From: Puccinia triticina
Lineage: Eukaryota > Basidiomycota > Pucciniomycetes > Pucciniales > Pucciniaceae
NCBI RefSeq assembly: GCF_026914185.1
Contig: NC_070563.1
Location: 2,170,001 to 2,234,000, forward strand
Direction: 5' to 3'
Length of the DNA stretch: 64,000 bases
Notes under the pieces: generated by a model
Seen by the model: only the letters and a program-made list of their open reading frames with translations
What the model was told of the DNA's origin: nothing
Database searches by the model: none
In this document: piece after piece, positions 12,056 through 23,469 of the stretch
Numbering within the stretch: the first letter of the stretch is position 1
Layout: each line of letters starts with the position of its first letter
Translations under genes and position numbers: made by a program

Positions 12056-14082
12056 CAACGGTGTAAAAAGTGCTATACATGTATATGTATTGGCATATAC
12101 AGTGTATAGCCTTTTTTGAATACATGAGTCCATGAATACTTTGTATAGCATCAAATTTGCAATACACCATAAATACATTGTATTTATTTTTGCAGATACA
12201 GAGATTAGAATCCATTTGTATTGCATTCTAAATGCAATACAAGTCAGATACAGTATTCCTTGTATTCTCTCTACATTTGTTTTTTTTTGCATTTCTAGGC
12301 GAGGGGAAGGGGAAGGAAAGCCAGGAGAAAAAGACATGATGACTAGAAAAATAAAGAAAGATAAATTAAAGCAAAGAAAATCAACCTTTGGCAGTAGCTG
12401 CCTTGGTTTTATCATCTTCCAAGCTGGCCAATTCTTGAGACACAATCCCTTGAGCTGTTTCAAAGTCGCCATCCGCCTCAAATCCCTGCTGCAACCATTG
12501 ATGAACACTCACTGATCTCTCGATCGTTCTGGGGGATAAACTCCCTTGATCTCGTCCACAAACATCTGCCGCCGCGGAGAAGCACCGTTCCACGCTTGCT
12601 GATGTTGCCGAGCAAGCTAGGTAATCCTTGGCCAAGGAGGCCAGTATGGGAAACTCGTCGTGGTGTTCCTGGGATAAAGAGATGGAGATAAGAATCACAA
12701 GATTAGTTACAAAGCTATAAATCTGAATCAACTTGTTTAAAACATTGGGAACTACTTACTTTCCACCATACAAGGCACTGGTCTGCCTGGGAGGGAAGAT
12801 ATTTATATTTACCGCCAAGATAGTTGGCCAACTCGTCAGTAACCACGGCATCCATGACAGCAGGGAACAGGTTGATTAGCTATTTTTTCCTTGATGGTAA
12901 TTGGTAGGTTTGCCCCGTTCTTGATCGCTTCGTTTCTTGAAGGGCAAGGGTTTCGTCCAGAGTCTCCATCACGATGCTTGTAAAGATTAGACCTCGTTCG
13001 CCCTCCCTTCTTGTAGATACGATCGCACCATTTGCACCTGTAGTAAAGCTTTTCCCCACTAGTCTAAAAGTTGTAAATCAGTCAGTAAAGCAAAATGACA
13101 GATTGTAAGGTGTTCAGAGAAGACTTACTTCACCCTCCCCATATGTTGGAAGTTTGAAATAGATATTGATGTCGTCAAACTCAGTCAAATTAGCTGCTCG
13201 GTTTTTTTTTGTGCGTTTAGTAACCTTAGAATTGTCTTCGTCTGAGTCTCGAGCGAGGTCCAGTAAAGGTAAGGTCTCATCGGGTTCGGAGTCGTCAATT
13301 GCTGATTTTTTTGACTTCCTTCGTGATTTCTGCGGTATCAAAGCTGACGTGGATCCTTGCTTGCGAGCAATAGACGAGGTGCTAGAGACTCGCTTGCGGG
13401 GCCGAAATTTCTGACTAGGGGTGGGCTGGCACGAAGGGATGGACTCGCTGTTTCTCTGTTCCTCTTGTCGGACAGATCGGCGTGCATTGACTGGAGTGGA
13501 AGCTCGGGTAGATTGACCAGAGAGGCGGCGAGAGGAAGATCGAACCATTGAAGCGATTGCACAATCGCACCGGAGCAGTTGCCAGCAAATTTAAGGAAGT
13601 TCTGTGGGAAAAAAGGCTGGATATTAGTACATCAATTCCGGAATCTTGAGGTGATTGGAGGAAAAAGATAAAAAAAAACTTACCTTGGAGTCGGTGGATT
13701 TGGAAAGGAATCAGGAGGTGGGAATCGAACTCCGGAGGTTACGGACTTAGAGTTTGGAGCTTGAGCCGCCAGCAATCTCGGTTAACTTGACCATTGACGT
13801 CACATATTACATGAAAGCTGATGAACATGGGATGTGACACTTGATGCCGCGGTTCCAGCGATGCAGATTCTGGTCTGGAGGTCTGTATATGTAAAATACA
13901 TGTAATTGCATCCATGGATGCAATACACTAAGGTGTATTGTATTGCATCCGCAGCAGCACCAACTGAGTACAACATGTATTACATCGGACTTGCGATGCA
14001 ATACAAATACAATGTATTGCCTATACATTCTGCAGCAATACAGGGTCAATACAAATACGTGTATCGGACTTTTTACACCGTT
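12056..14082 (-). mobile_element. hAT transposon, internally deleted, nested in gag
   Basis: The ends are CAACGGTGTAAAAAGT and ACTTTTTACACCGTT, with an 8-bp target duplication GTTAGTAG at 12048-12055 and 14083-14090. Subterminal blocks (12072-12275 and 13890-14065) are packed with the word TGTATTG/CAATACA in both orientations, as expected for transposase-binding repeats. The transposase is a remnant. Confidence 0.85.
12381..13548 (-). pseudogene. hAT transposase remnant: BED finger joined to hATC domain
   Basis: Segments: 13548-13129 (basic, Ser-rich N-terminus), 13063 to about 12885 (BED zinc finger with YYRCKWCDRIYKKGG, RSNLYKHRDG and a following Cys), about 12860-12760 (VVTDELANYLGGKYKY ... 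VWWK) and 12668-12381 (dimerisation domain FPILASLAKDYLACSATSAS, SLSPRTIERSVSVHQWL). The catalytic core of about 400 residues normally between BED and hATC is missing. The reading frame breaks at a TAG near 12885 where the two parts meet. This is the classic internally deleted, non-autonomous hAT structure. Confidence 0.75.
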
Positions 14083-14248
14083 GTTAGTAGTAGGATTGAC
14101 ATAGTCAATGCCTTTCCAAACCTTTCTCCTAGACATTACTGATTTCTGATGCACTTCTTTATAGATATATGAGAGCAGAACTTCAGTTTCAGGAAGAATG
14201 TCACCACCATCCTTGGAGGTAAGCATCATATTGTTTCTGACCAGCTCC

Positions 14249-14724
14249 AACACTGGGTCGCTACGCTAACCATAGCGGTTAGCGTAGCGTAGCGCAGCGC
14301 AAATGCGCTATTTTTTAGCGTAGTGTTAGCGCAATTGCACGCATATGCGCTAACGCTACGCGCACGCGGTGCGCAGCTATTTTAGCTGATAGCGTAGCGT
14401 TAGCGCAGATGCGCGCAATTGCGATAACGCTAAACATGCAGGGCGCAAAAGAGCGCGCGCTACGCTGCGCTACAGCGCCTTTAGCGGGAAAAAAGGGCTT
14501 TTTTTCCGCTAAAAGCGCTGTAGCGCAGCGCAGCGTAGCGTAGCGACTGTAGAGGCGCGCTAACGCTAACAAAGAATTGGCGCGCTGTTAGCGCCGCTGA
14601 AAATTAGCGTAGCGTAGCGGCGCTAACAGCGCGCTAACGCTATGCAAAATAGCCGGGCGCTTTTTGCCGCTACGCTAACGCGTAGCGCTGAAATAGCGTA
14701 GCGTAGCGTAGCGACCCAGTGTTG
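14249..14724. mobile_element. AGCG-word hAT MITE, copy 1 (in gag)
   Basis: 476 bp, ends AACACTGGGTCGC and GCGACCCAGTGTTG, target duplication CCAGCTCC at 14241-14248 and 14725-14732. The interior is almost entirely permutations of TAGCGTAGCG, GTTAGCGC and their complements, with a central hairpin around a TTTTTTCCGC block. No coding potential. Confidence 0.85.
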
Positions 14725-15993
14725 CCAGCTCCTTTGTGACAGCTTGCTCTATTTCCTCACTAAGGGCTTCTAGAAGGTTATCTCTGAATTCCTCAATACT
14801 GGAACTGTACCCCATTCTTACCAGGTAGTTAGTGATTGCTGCAAACTTGGTCCTAAAAATTTTAAAGTGTTCAGTAGTACTAATACCCCCTCCCTTAATG
14901 GCAGAGTGCACTAGGTCCTTAAGATCATGTCTGGTATATCTGACTAAAGGAAGTGAAGATCCAAACCTGTTGAGTAACTCCTTTTTTAGCAATTCCCAGT
15001 CTTGATCCTCATAGCCAGTCATTTCTTCAACTTCATCCTTCAGATCCATGCCTTTGATAAAAGGAGAAATTTGGGTGACCAGGTCTAAGTGAGTGGCTCC
15101 ATCAGTTCTTCCAGCTGCTTCATATCTTCTGATAAATTTTTCTATGGGCATGTTGGATCCATCAAAGCAAAGATCCTTATCCAGTGGTTTAATTTTGATT
15201 GCTCTGTGATTTCCCCCAGAGTACCTTGGCATAGCAGGTTCTCCTTCCAGGTAATGAGTAGTAGTAGGTATAGCTGATCTAGGATAAGATGGTTCATTTA
15301 TGGGAGCTGATTCTGAGTGTCTGGGTATAAAAGGTTCAGGAAGAGGATCCAAAGCAGGGCTTCCAGTAGTAGAGGGACTTCCATTTCTCATAGATCCAGG
15401 GTTTGCAGGTATGTTGTTTCCTCCAAAGTGTGTGGGATTAGGCTGATTGAAAAATCCTCCAGTATGGGCTTCAGGTTGTTGAGTTGGTCCAAGGTTGGGT
15501 TGTCCTCTAGGTTCCATAGCATTTGCTCCAAAGTTTGTAGGTAAGTTGTTTCCTCCAAAGTGGGTGGGGTTGGGCTGATTGAAGACTCCTCCAGTATTGG
15601 ATTCCAAGTCAGGTCCAGGTTGTTGAGTTTTTGGTCTAAATGGAGGGATGACCATTTCTTCCAAAGTCTTGATGATTAATCCAGTGTGGGAGCTACTTCT
15701 GGCAGGTCTGGGCATGGTTAAGGGTTGATTGTTAAGTAAGTGGATAGAAGGAGTTGGGGAGTTGGTCTGTAAGCTGATGATATGGTTGTTAAAAGTAGAT
15801 AGCCTAAAGGATTGTTCTGAAGAAGTTGATGAATGTATTTTCTTGAAAGTGGTAGGTTTATAAGGTGTTAAAAGTATGTAGTTTAAGGTAAGTAATTTGT
15901 TAAGTATAAAGTTTTTATGAGTTCACTAGCTAATCCTTTAAATATATTAGACTAGGAAATAAAAGTAAGGGCTGAAAACTAAAGATCTTCAGG

Positions 15994-16010
15994 CCACTGT
16001 TGGGACACCA
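15994..16010 (-). promoter_or_regulatory. Retrotransposon primer-binding site
   Basis: On the minus strand TGGTGTCCCAACAGTGG starts two bases after the LTR end. The plus strand ends in CCA, as a tRNA 3' end would. The same 17 bases occur at 53576-53592 in the second element. Which tRNA is used cannot be told here. Confidence 0.65.
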
Positions 16011-16012
16011 CT

Positions 16013-16938
16013 TGTGGAACTAATCTGAGGGAAGAATAGAGCTTGAGAGGGATTTGGTGCTTGAAGGGCTGCCTCTCAGGGGAACAAGAAAAAGAATATA
16101 AGAGTATGGACTCTTAAGGAAAGGTGTGGCTATGAAGGATTCTTGAGGTATGTCTAAGGGTTTACTTTATACTAATCTAATAGCAAGGTAAAGGTAATGT
16201 AAAGTCTGTCCAACCTGATATATTTGGCATAGACTTATGAAGCTTGTCCACTCTGATTTAATGGCATAAGCTAGGCTAGTGAATTGTGACCAGTGATCTG
16301 GATTGCTGGGACAGGATCTGATGGGGAACAAAAGGTAGGGCCAAAGAGGGCAGACTATATACAAAATATTATGGGGCTGAGTTGTGGTTGGAAGAAAAGA
16401 TGAAACAGTGAAAATTCTCAATCAAGGGGCTGATGCTGAAACTGCTATGGGGATGGAGAGTTCTGGAATGAGGCTGAAATGTGGAGAGACAATGAAACAT
16501 CAGAAGAAAGGGATTACATGTCATATGAGTGGCTGAAAAGGGAAGGGCTGAAACCAAAGGGGACAAGGGTTAACCAAGATGGGATCTCCATGGTTATTAC
16601 ATGTGTGGCTAATTCCAAATTGGGGTTGTTATACTGGATTGGGAAGGGAGGAAAAGATGATGAATATCCAGGGTCTTTCCTAATAGTCTGGCTCTGTCTG
16701 ATGGGTGACTTTCTCCCACTTGTGCCTAGCTGGGTGCTTGAGGATTATTGAGTTGGTGTAGGTGGGTATCCAGAAGGTGGGGAAAAAGGGTGAAGAGAGA
16801 ATGGGGGGCCTGTTGATGGGTATGAGTTGTCCTGGCCTTGATCCTTAAGGGAGGTGGGTGCTTGAGTATTCCAGAGAGGGTTATATTGAGGGAAAAAGAC
16901 TTTGATTTTGGTGCCATATTCAGGATTGGCTTACCACA
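16013..16938 (-). repeat. LTR of copy 1 (5' LTR in transcript orientation)
   Basis: 926 bp partner of 10563-11487; ends in CCACA followed by target duplication ACGG. Confidence 0.9.
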
Positions 16939-16942
16939 ACGG

Positions 16943-17345
16943 CGGTGGTGGATGGTGGTGGATGCGACGGCGGTGGTGGCTGGATGGTGGTGGATGTGAC
17001 GGCGGTGGTGGATGCGACAGCGGTGGGGGATTGAGTTGGGGGGAGTGGTGGGGTGTGTATTTTTTTTGTTCAGTCGTGCACTGCTCTTTGGTTACAGGGG
17101 GCAATGGGGAGGGGTGTGGGGCTGAGGAGGATGGCGTTTGGGGGGATTCAACGGCGGTGGTGGATGCAACGGCGGTGGGGGATTTGATGGCAGTGGTGGG
17201 TGGGAGGGGATCGGTGGCGCTATGTACCTGCGGGCTCCCCCGTGACCCCCCGACCACGGTCCCTACAGCTGCGCAAAACTTTCACCGCTGCGGCACAAAC
17301 TTCCAGAGCCCGGGGCCAAAGTCGCAAGCTCTTCTAGGCTAGCTG
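16943..17345. repeat. Right subterminal inverted repeat of the Tc1-type transposon
   Basis: Reverse complement of 6479 to about 7000 with small indels, ending CTCTTCTAGGCTAGCTG before TA. A GGCGGTGGTGGATG-type array lies next to the LTR insertion. Confidence 0.75.
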
Positions 17346-17600
17346 TACTGTGCTCTGTAATTTTCTCTCCTTGGTTTGAGCAATAATAAAGATTCTGAGA
17401 AATTTGCACAAAATTGGAAAATTTTCACACTTTTCATATTTTTCATTTTCATTTTTTTTTCTGTCCTAATCATTCTTGGGAACTTATTTTACACCCCTGC
17501 AGCCAATCCCATGACTTTGGGTCTGTTGGCTGAGCTTCTGCAATGAAAAATGTAGTGCCAAAAACATTAGATGACCCACTGTACATGGCGATGCATTTAT

Positions 17601-18239
17601 GCATTTGTGACCCCAAGGTGAAGGGGTGCCCACCTGCCTACACCAAATACATTGGGATGCCTGCATCAAATCTCAAAGAACTTAGATGTGAGTGTGCAAT
17701 GATGCCACATGAAATAAAACTTTGGGATAAATTTAGGCTGACCTAATCAATATACGCCTAAGTTCAGCAGCCAGCAAGTCTGTTTATTCTGTTATCACCC
17801 AATCAGTACTAAGTAGGAGGAATCAAATATGAGCAATCTAATCACTTGAAACAGTGTTTTCTCCTAAACTGATAAGAAAATTTAGACTGATAAGAATGCA
17901 GGAAATGAAACTCATATATTCAAAATAGTTCTTTATAATGTGTTCCAGTAGGTTTTAGTTACCCAGTAGTGGATGCCTTCCTGTCACATCTGGGACCCTC
18001 ACATCTGTGGATATTGACCCAAAAAGTATAGATTTTTGCAGGGAAATCTAGCTTTTAGGACTCCAGATGACTTCTGGGAGGCCCTCAGATCTCAACAGGA
18101 AGTCACCCAGTTTAGGAGAAAATGAGATTTGAAGTTCTTAAGTTTTTCATATTTGATAAATGGGTCTAAGATCCATGTTGAACACCAATTAAATGTGGTT
18201 GAACTGGTCATAGGTAGCAGTTTTTGTTATACTTGTATC
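17601..18239. other. No gene recognised
   Basis: AT-rich sequence with no convincing coding frame. The first part (to about 17700) may be the degraded outer end of the foldback. Confidence 0.4.
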
Positions 18240-18248
18240 TAGAAATAT

Positions 18249-19025
18249 CTAACTTAGCTAATTTCCCTCCTTGGGGGAGCGCAGCAACCTCCAAAGGAGG
18301 GACTTACGTGCTAAGTCAACTCCGTGGCCTGAGAGCATTTCAGCTTCTGGTGGGCAGTTTTTCATAATCAACCTCACACACTTGTCTCTGGACGCTTTTC
18401 CTTCTAGTTTTCATTTCTGGGACCACACAAGCAGTCCCCATGTACCTACTATTTTTTTTGTCTCCATCCCGTCAGCTGCCTTCACTATCCTGCTGTGTAA
18501 AAATTTTATTTCCTCTGGGCATGGCACTTGAATTCCAGGCGCTTCCACGCATTAAAGCTGTATTCAATGCTGAAACATACTATGCTGTTTCATTGACTGT
18601 GGCCCATGAGTACATATAACATGTTATGATCATGTTGCAAGGGTTCTAATATTTTTTAAATCATTTGAACTGCTGTATTTCATGCGGAATCTTTTTTGCA
18701 TAAGATGTGGCAACCAATACTGGATTTGGCGTTTGAGCCTCTTTGGAGGGATGAAAATAACAAATGGCACAATTAACAAGACATTGAAGCATTTCACAGG
18801 TTCAAGAAGGAGACGTAAGGATTCTCCTGGATAAGCCCCTCCTTGTGCTGGGTGACTTTGTAGTCAGCCAATAAGAAATGGCGGCACTAGAGCAAATCAA
18901 AAAAAGGTCCGATTTTCCTGATGCTCTCAGGCATGAGGGCCGACATAGCGCATAAGTCCCTCCTTCGGAGGGTCCCTGCGGGACGGCGTCCCCCCTCCAC
19001 ATAAGGAGGGACTTAGTTAAGTTAG
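18249..19025. mobile_element. MULE-type MITE with 9-bp target duplication
   Basis: 777 bp. The inverted ends CTAACTTAGCTAA and TTAGTTAAGTTAG are each followed inward by CCCTCCTT. The 9-bp target duplication TAGAAATAT is at 18240-18248 and 19026-19034. No transposase. A 9-bp duplication fits the Mutator superfamily. Confidence 0.75.
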
Positions 19026-19034
19026 TAGAAATAT

Positions 19035-19461
19035 GGATCTGCTGACTGCCAAGATATTCAAGCCATGAGTTGAGCTTTGGTAAGACAGCAATGTTGTTTT
19101 TTTTGCTTGCAAGAACTTCAGCAACAATTGACCAATTGATCTGGACTGAATGTCTTAATTAACTGAAGGACTGATTGAAGGAGTCTTGAATGAAAGCTGT
19201 GCAAGAAAATCAACCAGATAATGACAAGAGAAAAAGGTCTGAGAACACAGGCTAATGGACATATACATGGATCTGTATTGACAACTAATAGGGGAGATGA
19301 TGATTACTGAGATGAAAAGAATCATTAGAAAAAAACTTTTGTCAATCAAAAGAAATCAAATCACATTTTGACACTGGACAAACCACAAGCAAAATTCCAC
19401 TATTGGGACAATAAAAAATAAGAAACAAGTTCTATACACAAAATAATAAAACACTTCTGTT
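19035..19461. other. AT-rich 3' flank of the BRCT gene
   Basis: AT-rich, no coding frame. It probably holds the 3' UTR of the minus-strand gene that follows. Confidence 0.4.
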
Positions 19462-22400
19462 TTATTTGTCGATCAACCGCGGTCTCCTTTTCTTCATGGG
19501 AGGTAAAACCGTTATTTCGTCCGAGCCATCATCGTTCACGTCATGCTGATCACAGCGATTTTCGTCATCATCGACGTCGATGAAATCGGACTTCTTCTTA
19601 GAGCCAGGCTTAGTCTTCTTCAAATGATCGTCATCGATGTTGTTGTCCGTCCTCGAAGCAGGAGAATCTAATAAACTGGATTTTTGAGGTTGTTGGTGAC
19701 GAGCAACAACAGGCCTTCTAGCGGCCGCCTTTCCAGCCGGATCGCTGATTGCTTTCAAAATTTCTCGCTTTGCTGCCGGGTCCTCCCAAGTCACATCCAT
19801 GCTTTCTTCGAAAACATGAAGCCCGCCGATTTGACTGGCAGTTGCACTTGAATGCGAAAACTCGGAAATGGTTCGATTGAGCCCATTACTGATCGCGGCG
19901 GATGGATGACTATCATCGGCTTGGTTATTCGTACTCCCTCGAGTCGAATCATCTAATCCGCGTTTCTTGCCTCGTCGTCCATCCTTCTCTTTGGATTTTC
20001 CTGATAGATTAACCAGGCGATTGCGCTGCTGAAGAATTTCCATGAACCCGCCCAGTTGAGTATCGACCCCAGGTTCTGGTTGACACGAAGGGGAAGAGGT
20101 GGGATAGTGATTGGATTGAGGACTGGCAGCATAATGCGAGCTGGGTGGTTGATGCCCTTGGTGATCATCCGATTCAGCCAGCGTTTCGATCTGCTCGGAA
20201 GTGTCCTCAATGATCGGGGCAGGTGATGTGCCGTTTGCTAAAGGTGCTGTCGGGGCTCGCGAGCGAGGCGATTGAAAAAATGTTTCATCGTTTTCCAAAA
20301 TCGGTTCTGAAGATACATGTCCCCGTCGATTAGCAGTGGTAACCTCAGCCAGAATGGAATTAGAGGTCACATCCGCCATCGTAATTTCAGTGCTAGCCGG
20401 GGCGCAGTATGATAAAGCCCGTGTTGGGTTGTAGGTCGCAGGGAACTCCAATTCATCAGCTCTATTCAACTTAGTCGTGCACTAATAATCAGAGTGTAAG
20501 ATTAGCTCAATTGCAAACTTGGCCAGGGGACACATATTTTTTTCACTGACCTCTAACAGCCAATGAGGATGAACGATGAAGAGTTTCCTACTGCGAGCCC
20601 ACTTCAATTCCCTTAGCGGATCATTGGATCTCTCAGTGGCATGGACCACATGTGTCACCGAGTCACTCAATTTATCGACTACTCTTGCGCCAAGGTTACG
20701 ACAATCAGTTAGGAATTTTGCATCCGGATGAAGCTAATACCGAAAATGCACAAGTCAGAAAACCAAGGTAAAGCAAGATCACGAAACAAGCTTACCGAGG
20801 CCTTCCTGGTCATGAATATCACACATTCCGAAAGAATTGTATCATCAACAGCGGCGTCGGTACTTTCTTGGGGTTGGCGGCTCATTGAATCAGGAGTTGT
20901 TCCTGTTGCATGAGCTAAATGTGGTGGTGGACTACTGCTTGAAATACGTCGACCATTACACATTCGGACCAACCATTCGAAATCAACAATGACCTTGTCA
21001 GGCCACGACTTGACTCTGTCCACTCGCGAACTATTTTCGACCGGTCCAATGAAAAAATGAGATACTTCCGATCTTCGAGGGTGCTCGACATACTTCAAGT
21101 TCATTTTCTTCAGTATTTGCTGAAGAATGTGCTCTTCCACACCAGTGAAACCACACGACGAGAATGAGTACTGCTCAGGGTTGGGAAAAGAATCTAGCCG
21201 GACGGGCCGGCCACTCCAGTGTTTGTCGGGATTGATAATCTTGCGTTCAAATAAGGATTGCTCAACCCAATGATGACCGACTGGATTACACCCAGGAGGA
21301 ATGACAGGCGGGCTACGATTTGAAGCGGATCTCTGTAAGCTATGATTGAGTCATCAAAAGAGTAAACAGCGCACTCACTTGAGAAGTGGGACAACAGTAT
21401 AGTCTGCTGTCGAATGCGTCTCGGTAATTTGTCCACCACATTGGGTCACAGTACTAGCGATTTTTCGCTGATGAAGTGGCATGCAGCCGATAGATGAAAT
21501 CTTGAGACCACGAAAGAGACCAGGAACGATCCGGTGGGTTGCTTCAGTTTGGTCGCGAGATGATGCGGAGTTTCCGAATTTCTCTGACTTCGCGCATCGC
21601 AATTTCTTGACGATCGATGCAGGCCCACTCTCTTTTGACATATCCTTCAAAAGAGAATGAGAGACAGTAGAGTTATTTGCTGAACCATGAGAGCAAGGAG
21701 GTGGTTGGTCTGATAAAGTTGTCTTATGGAGAAAAATATGAGGGAGCTCTTCTTCCATATTTCTGCGATGCCTTTCGGTGTCCGCAGATTTGAATGAAAG
21801 ATTGGAAGGGTGTCGGCGAATCGGCAAATCTTGTTGGGCTATGATAGACGCCATGATAGCATTCTGACTTCCTGTGTTCATATTCTTGAGAGTGACCGCG
21901 GTCTCGAATTTGTCAGCCTGCATGGCACGGACGAGTTCTTTCTGATCTATAGTTGCATTTGCAGATTCTGAATCGAAGAGAACCAATCGACCAGGCCGAG
22001 GGACGTCTTCTTTGACAAGATATGGACTTTCAGGAAGAAAACCTTGACGCTGTTCGATGTCTTCTAGCCACTCTTGCCAAACTACTTTGATTGTTTGGGC
22101 CTTCCGGGCAGCTTGTACCTTCTCCATTTCAAATATTGTTGGGTCGATTTCATTGGGAGGTACCGATGACAAAACGATCAGATGCGAGCAATCCTTCTCT
22201 AAGTCGATCGACACGGTGGCCCCATTGTCCTCGGCCAGCTTGATGAACGGTGTGCGAGAAGAAGAAGAAGCCCTACCAGTGATAGCGAGCTTGAGACTGT
22301 GTAATGGCCTCATTGTGTACCGCTGGGTGATCTGAAAGCCGGTAGGATAAGTATGCTTTCTGAGCAATTAAGAAAGGCAAAAAATCCACTGACATCATTG

Positions 22401-23024
22401 AGGTTTATATCTTCCCCCTCGGTGAACGATGAATAGAGAGTCTCGAGCCATAGAGGAAGCATTACCCGAATAGAGTGTTTAATGGCAACCTATCTACCAT
22501 GCAAGTAGCCAGCAGTAGTCAGTCAGGCTTTCTTTTACAAAACAATACAAACAAAATGATCAATCACGTTATATTTGTCGCTACCAGGCTTATCACAAAT
22601 GAGGTGAGTGACGTCCATCGTCAGGGCTTTCTCAATTTTGGCGCCTAGTTTCTCAGCATACGCGATAGCTTGAGACTGTGAAATGGAAGAACCTCAAACG
22701 GGTCGTCAGTCCTCTGGTAACTGCATGTCGGGTGTGGAATATGGAAAATGTACACACCCGGACTGGCTCGGAGATTCCACTGAGACAAACGATACATCCA
22801 GTAAGAGGCGGTTTATCCCTGCGAAGCGACTCCATAAACGTGCGATCGTATTGATCTTCTTCTTCTTCGACTTCGCGGGGAACCGGACCCATTTCCTTTC
22901 CCTTGCCCTTCTTCGAGTTCCCTTTCGCGGTATTAGATCCATTAGAGGGGACTGGCGGTGGGATTGCTGGCTTGAGTTTGGCTCCAGAGACTTTCGTCCC
23001 GCCTCGTTTGTGGCCAAAAGCCAT
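19462..23024 (-). CDS. DPB11: Multi-BRCT replication/checkpoint scaffold, Dpb11/Rad4/TopBP1 type
   Basis: Seven exons: 23024-22758, 22675-22568, 22489-22394, 22331-21379, 21330-20796, 20733-20551 and 20481-19462; 3162 nt, 1053 aa, in frame. The family loads replication factors at origins and activates the ATR/Mec1 checkpoint in the nucleus. Four BRCT modules are visible. BRCT1 is about 70-157 (GCIVCLSGISEP, LGAKIEKALTMDVTHLIC, PLWLETLY). BRCT2 is about 164-255 (LKLAITGRASS, NGATVSIDLEKDCSHLIV, VVWQEWLED). BRCT3 is about 428-515 (FRGLKISSIGC, CGGQITETHSTADYTVV, HHWVEQSLF). BRCT4 is about 640-714 (CVIFMTRKAS, LGARVVDKLSDSVTHVV, HPHWLLE). The 340-residue tail is polar and ends in a basic PMKKRRPRLIDK, a likely nuclear signal. 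The intron 4 acceptor is the second AG of acagag, needed for frame. The BRCT pairing fits Dpb11/Rad4 rather than Rad9/Crb2. Confidence 0.85.
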
Positions 23025-23469
23025 GACTGTGATCGTTGATGAAGAAGCTCTGGATGCGTTGTGGAGGTTTGGGGAGATATCTGGAGGTTCCTGGTCGAGT
23101 TTGATCCGAGTAGTCTGAAGCAAGCTCAACCTGAACGCGCCGCGCCTTTGCCGCACCACACCACACTGGTCACTGACAATGGACACGGCCGGTCAACTAC
23201 GAAACATCAACGCGGTTCCGACCCAGACTATGTATTTATGTACCTTTTGTTTGACAAATAAACGCGATGGTTTGGCTTGCATCGGGGTTTACCCTCCAGG
23301 AATCTTGACCATAGCAATCAAACATAAGCAAAGATGTCCTTAACTTCCAAGTGTTATGGATTTGGGTTATGTTTCACTATTAGCGTATGTAGTTAGATTA
23401 TGCTTTTATCTTGTTTCTCTGTTTCTCTAAAAGACTCCTTCCTGTGGTGCCAGTGAACTCTCTTTCCTC
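23025..23469. promoter_or_regulatory. 5' flank of the BRCT gene
   Basis: Upstream of the minus-strand start at 23024. The first 200 bp are GC-richer and open in several frames but show no recognisable protein. The rest is AT-rich. Confidence 0.35.

Larger units (their letters stand above)
11961..15715 (-). pseudogene. Retrotransposon gag, interrupted by two transposons
   Basis: The start ATG is at 15715. The frame runs to the MITE border at 14725 (EIEQAVTKELA), continues after the MITE with VRNNMMLTSKDGGDILPETE (to 14083), and after the hAT element with KYKTQEKEVEELNEALADRR (12055-11961). The N-terminus is rich in Asn/Pro/Gly (repeats of NPTHFGGNN), followed by a helical capsid-like region (FDGSNMPIEKFIRRYEAAG). 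The second element's gag shares the N-terminal repeats and LDPLPEPF, but I see no zinc knuckle in this copy. Both breaks coincide exactly with element borders and target duplications, so the gene was intact on arrival. Confidence 0.75.
10563..16938 (-). mobile_element. Gag-only (non-autonomous) LTR retrotransposon, copy 1
   Basis: Two LTRs, 10563-11487 and 16013-16938, begin TGTGG and end CCACA and are flanked by ACGG (10559-10562 and 16939-16942). Reading is on the minus strand: primer-binding site inside the LTR near 16000, then gag, then no protease, reverse transcriptase or integrase before the polypurine tract. The LTRs differ at only about ten positions by eye, so insertion was fairly recent. 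Later insertions inside it are the hAT element 12056-14082 and the MITE 14249-14724. Confidence 0.9.
6479..17345. mobile_element. Tc1/mariner-type transposon with transposase and cargo gene, split by an LTR element
   Basis: Both ends read CAGCTAGCCTAGAAGAGC (inverted at the right end) and are flanked by TA at 6477-6478 and 17346-17347. The ends extend as subterminal inverted repeats of about 400-550 bp (6479 to about 7035, and 16943-17345) made of CCACC-rich repeats. Inside are a plus-strand cargo gene (7135-8783) and, convergent to it, the transposase (10520-9398). The gag-only LTR element 10563-16938 sits in the right subterminal repeat. Without that insertion the transposon would be about 4.5 kb. 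The unoccupied target site is preserved in the other palindrome arm near 6250-6280. Confidence 0.8.
6027..17600. repeat. Second foldback palindrome, one arm interrupted by a transposon
   Basis: The left arm (about 6027-6320) is unbroken. The right arm begins at about 6427, runs to 6476 and resumes at 17348-17590 after the transposon. The blocks around 6230-6300 and 17348-17400 are reverse complements (for example TTACAGAGCACAG with CTGTGCTCTGTAA). The loop of about 105 bp is at 6320-6427. The palindrome abuts the preceding foldback, so the two may be parts of one larger repeat. Confidence 0.7.
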
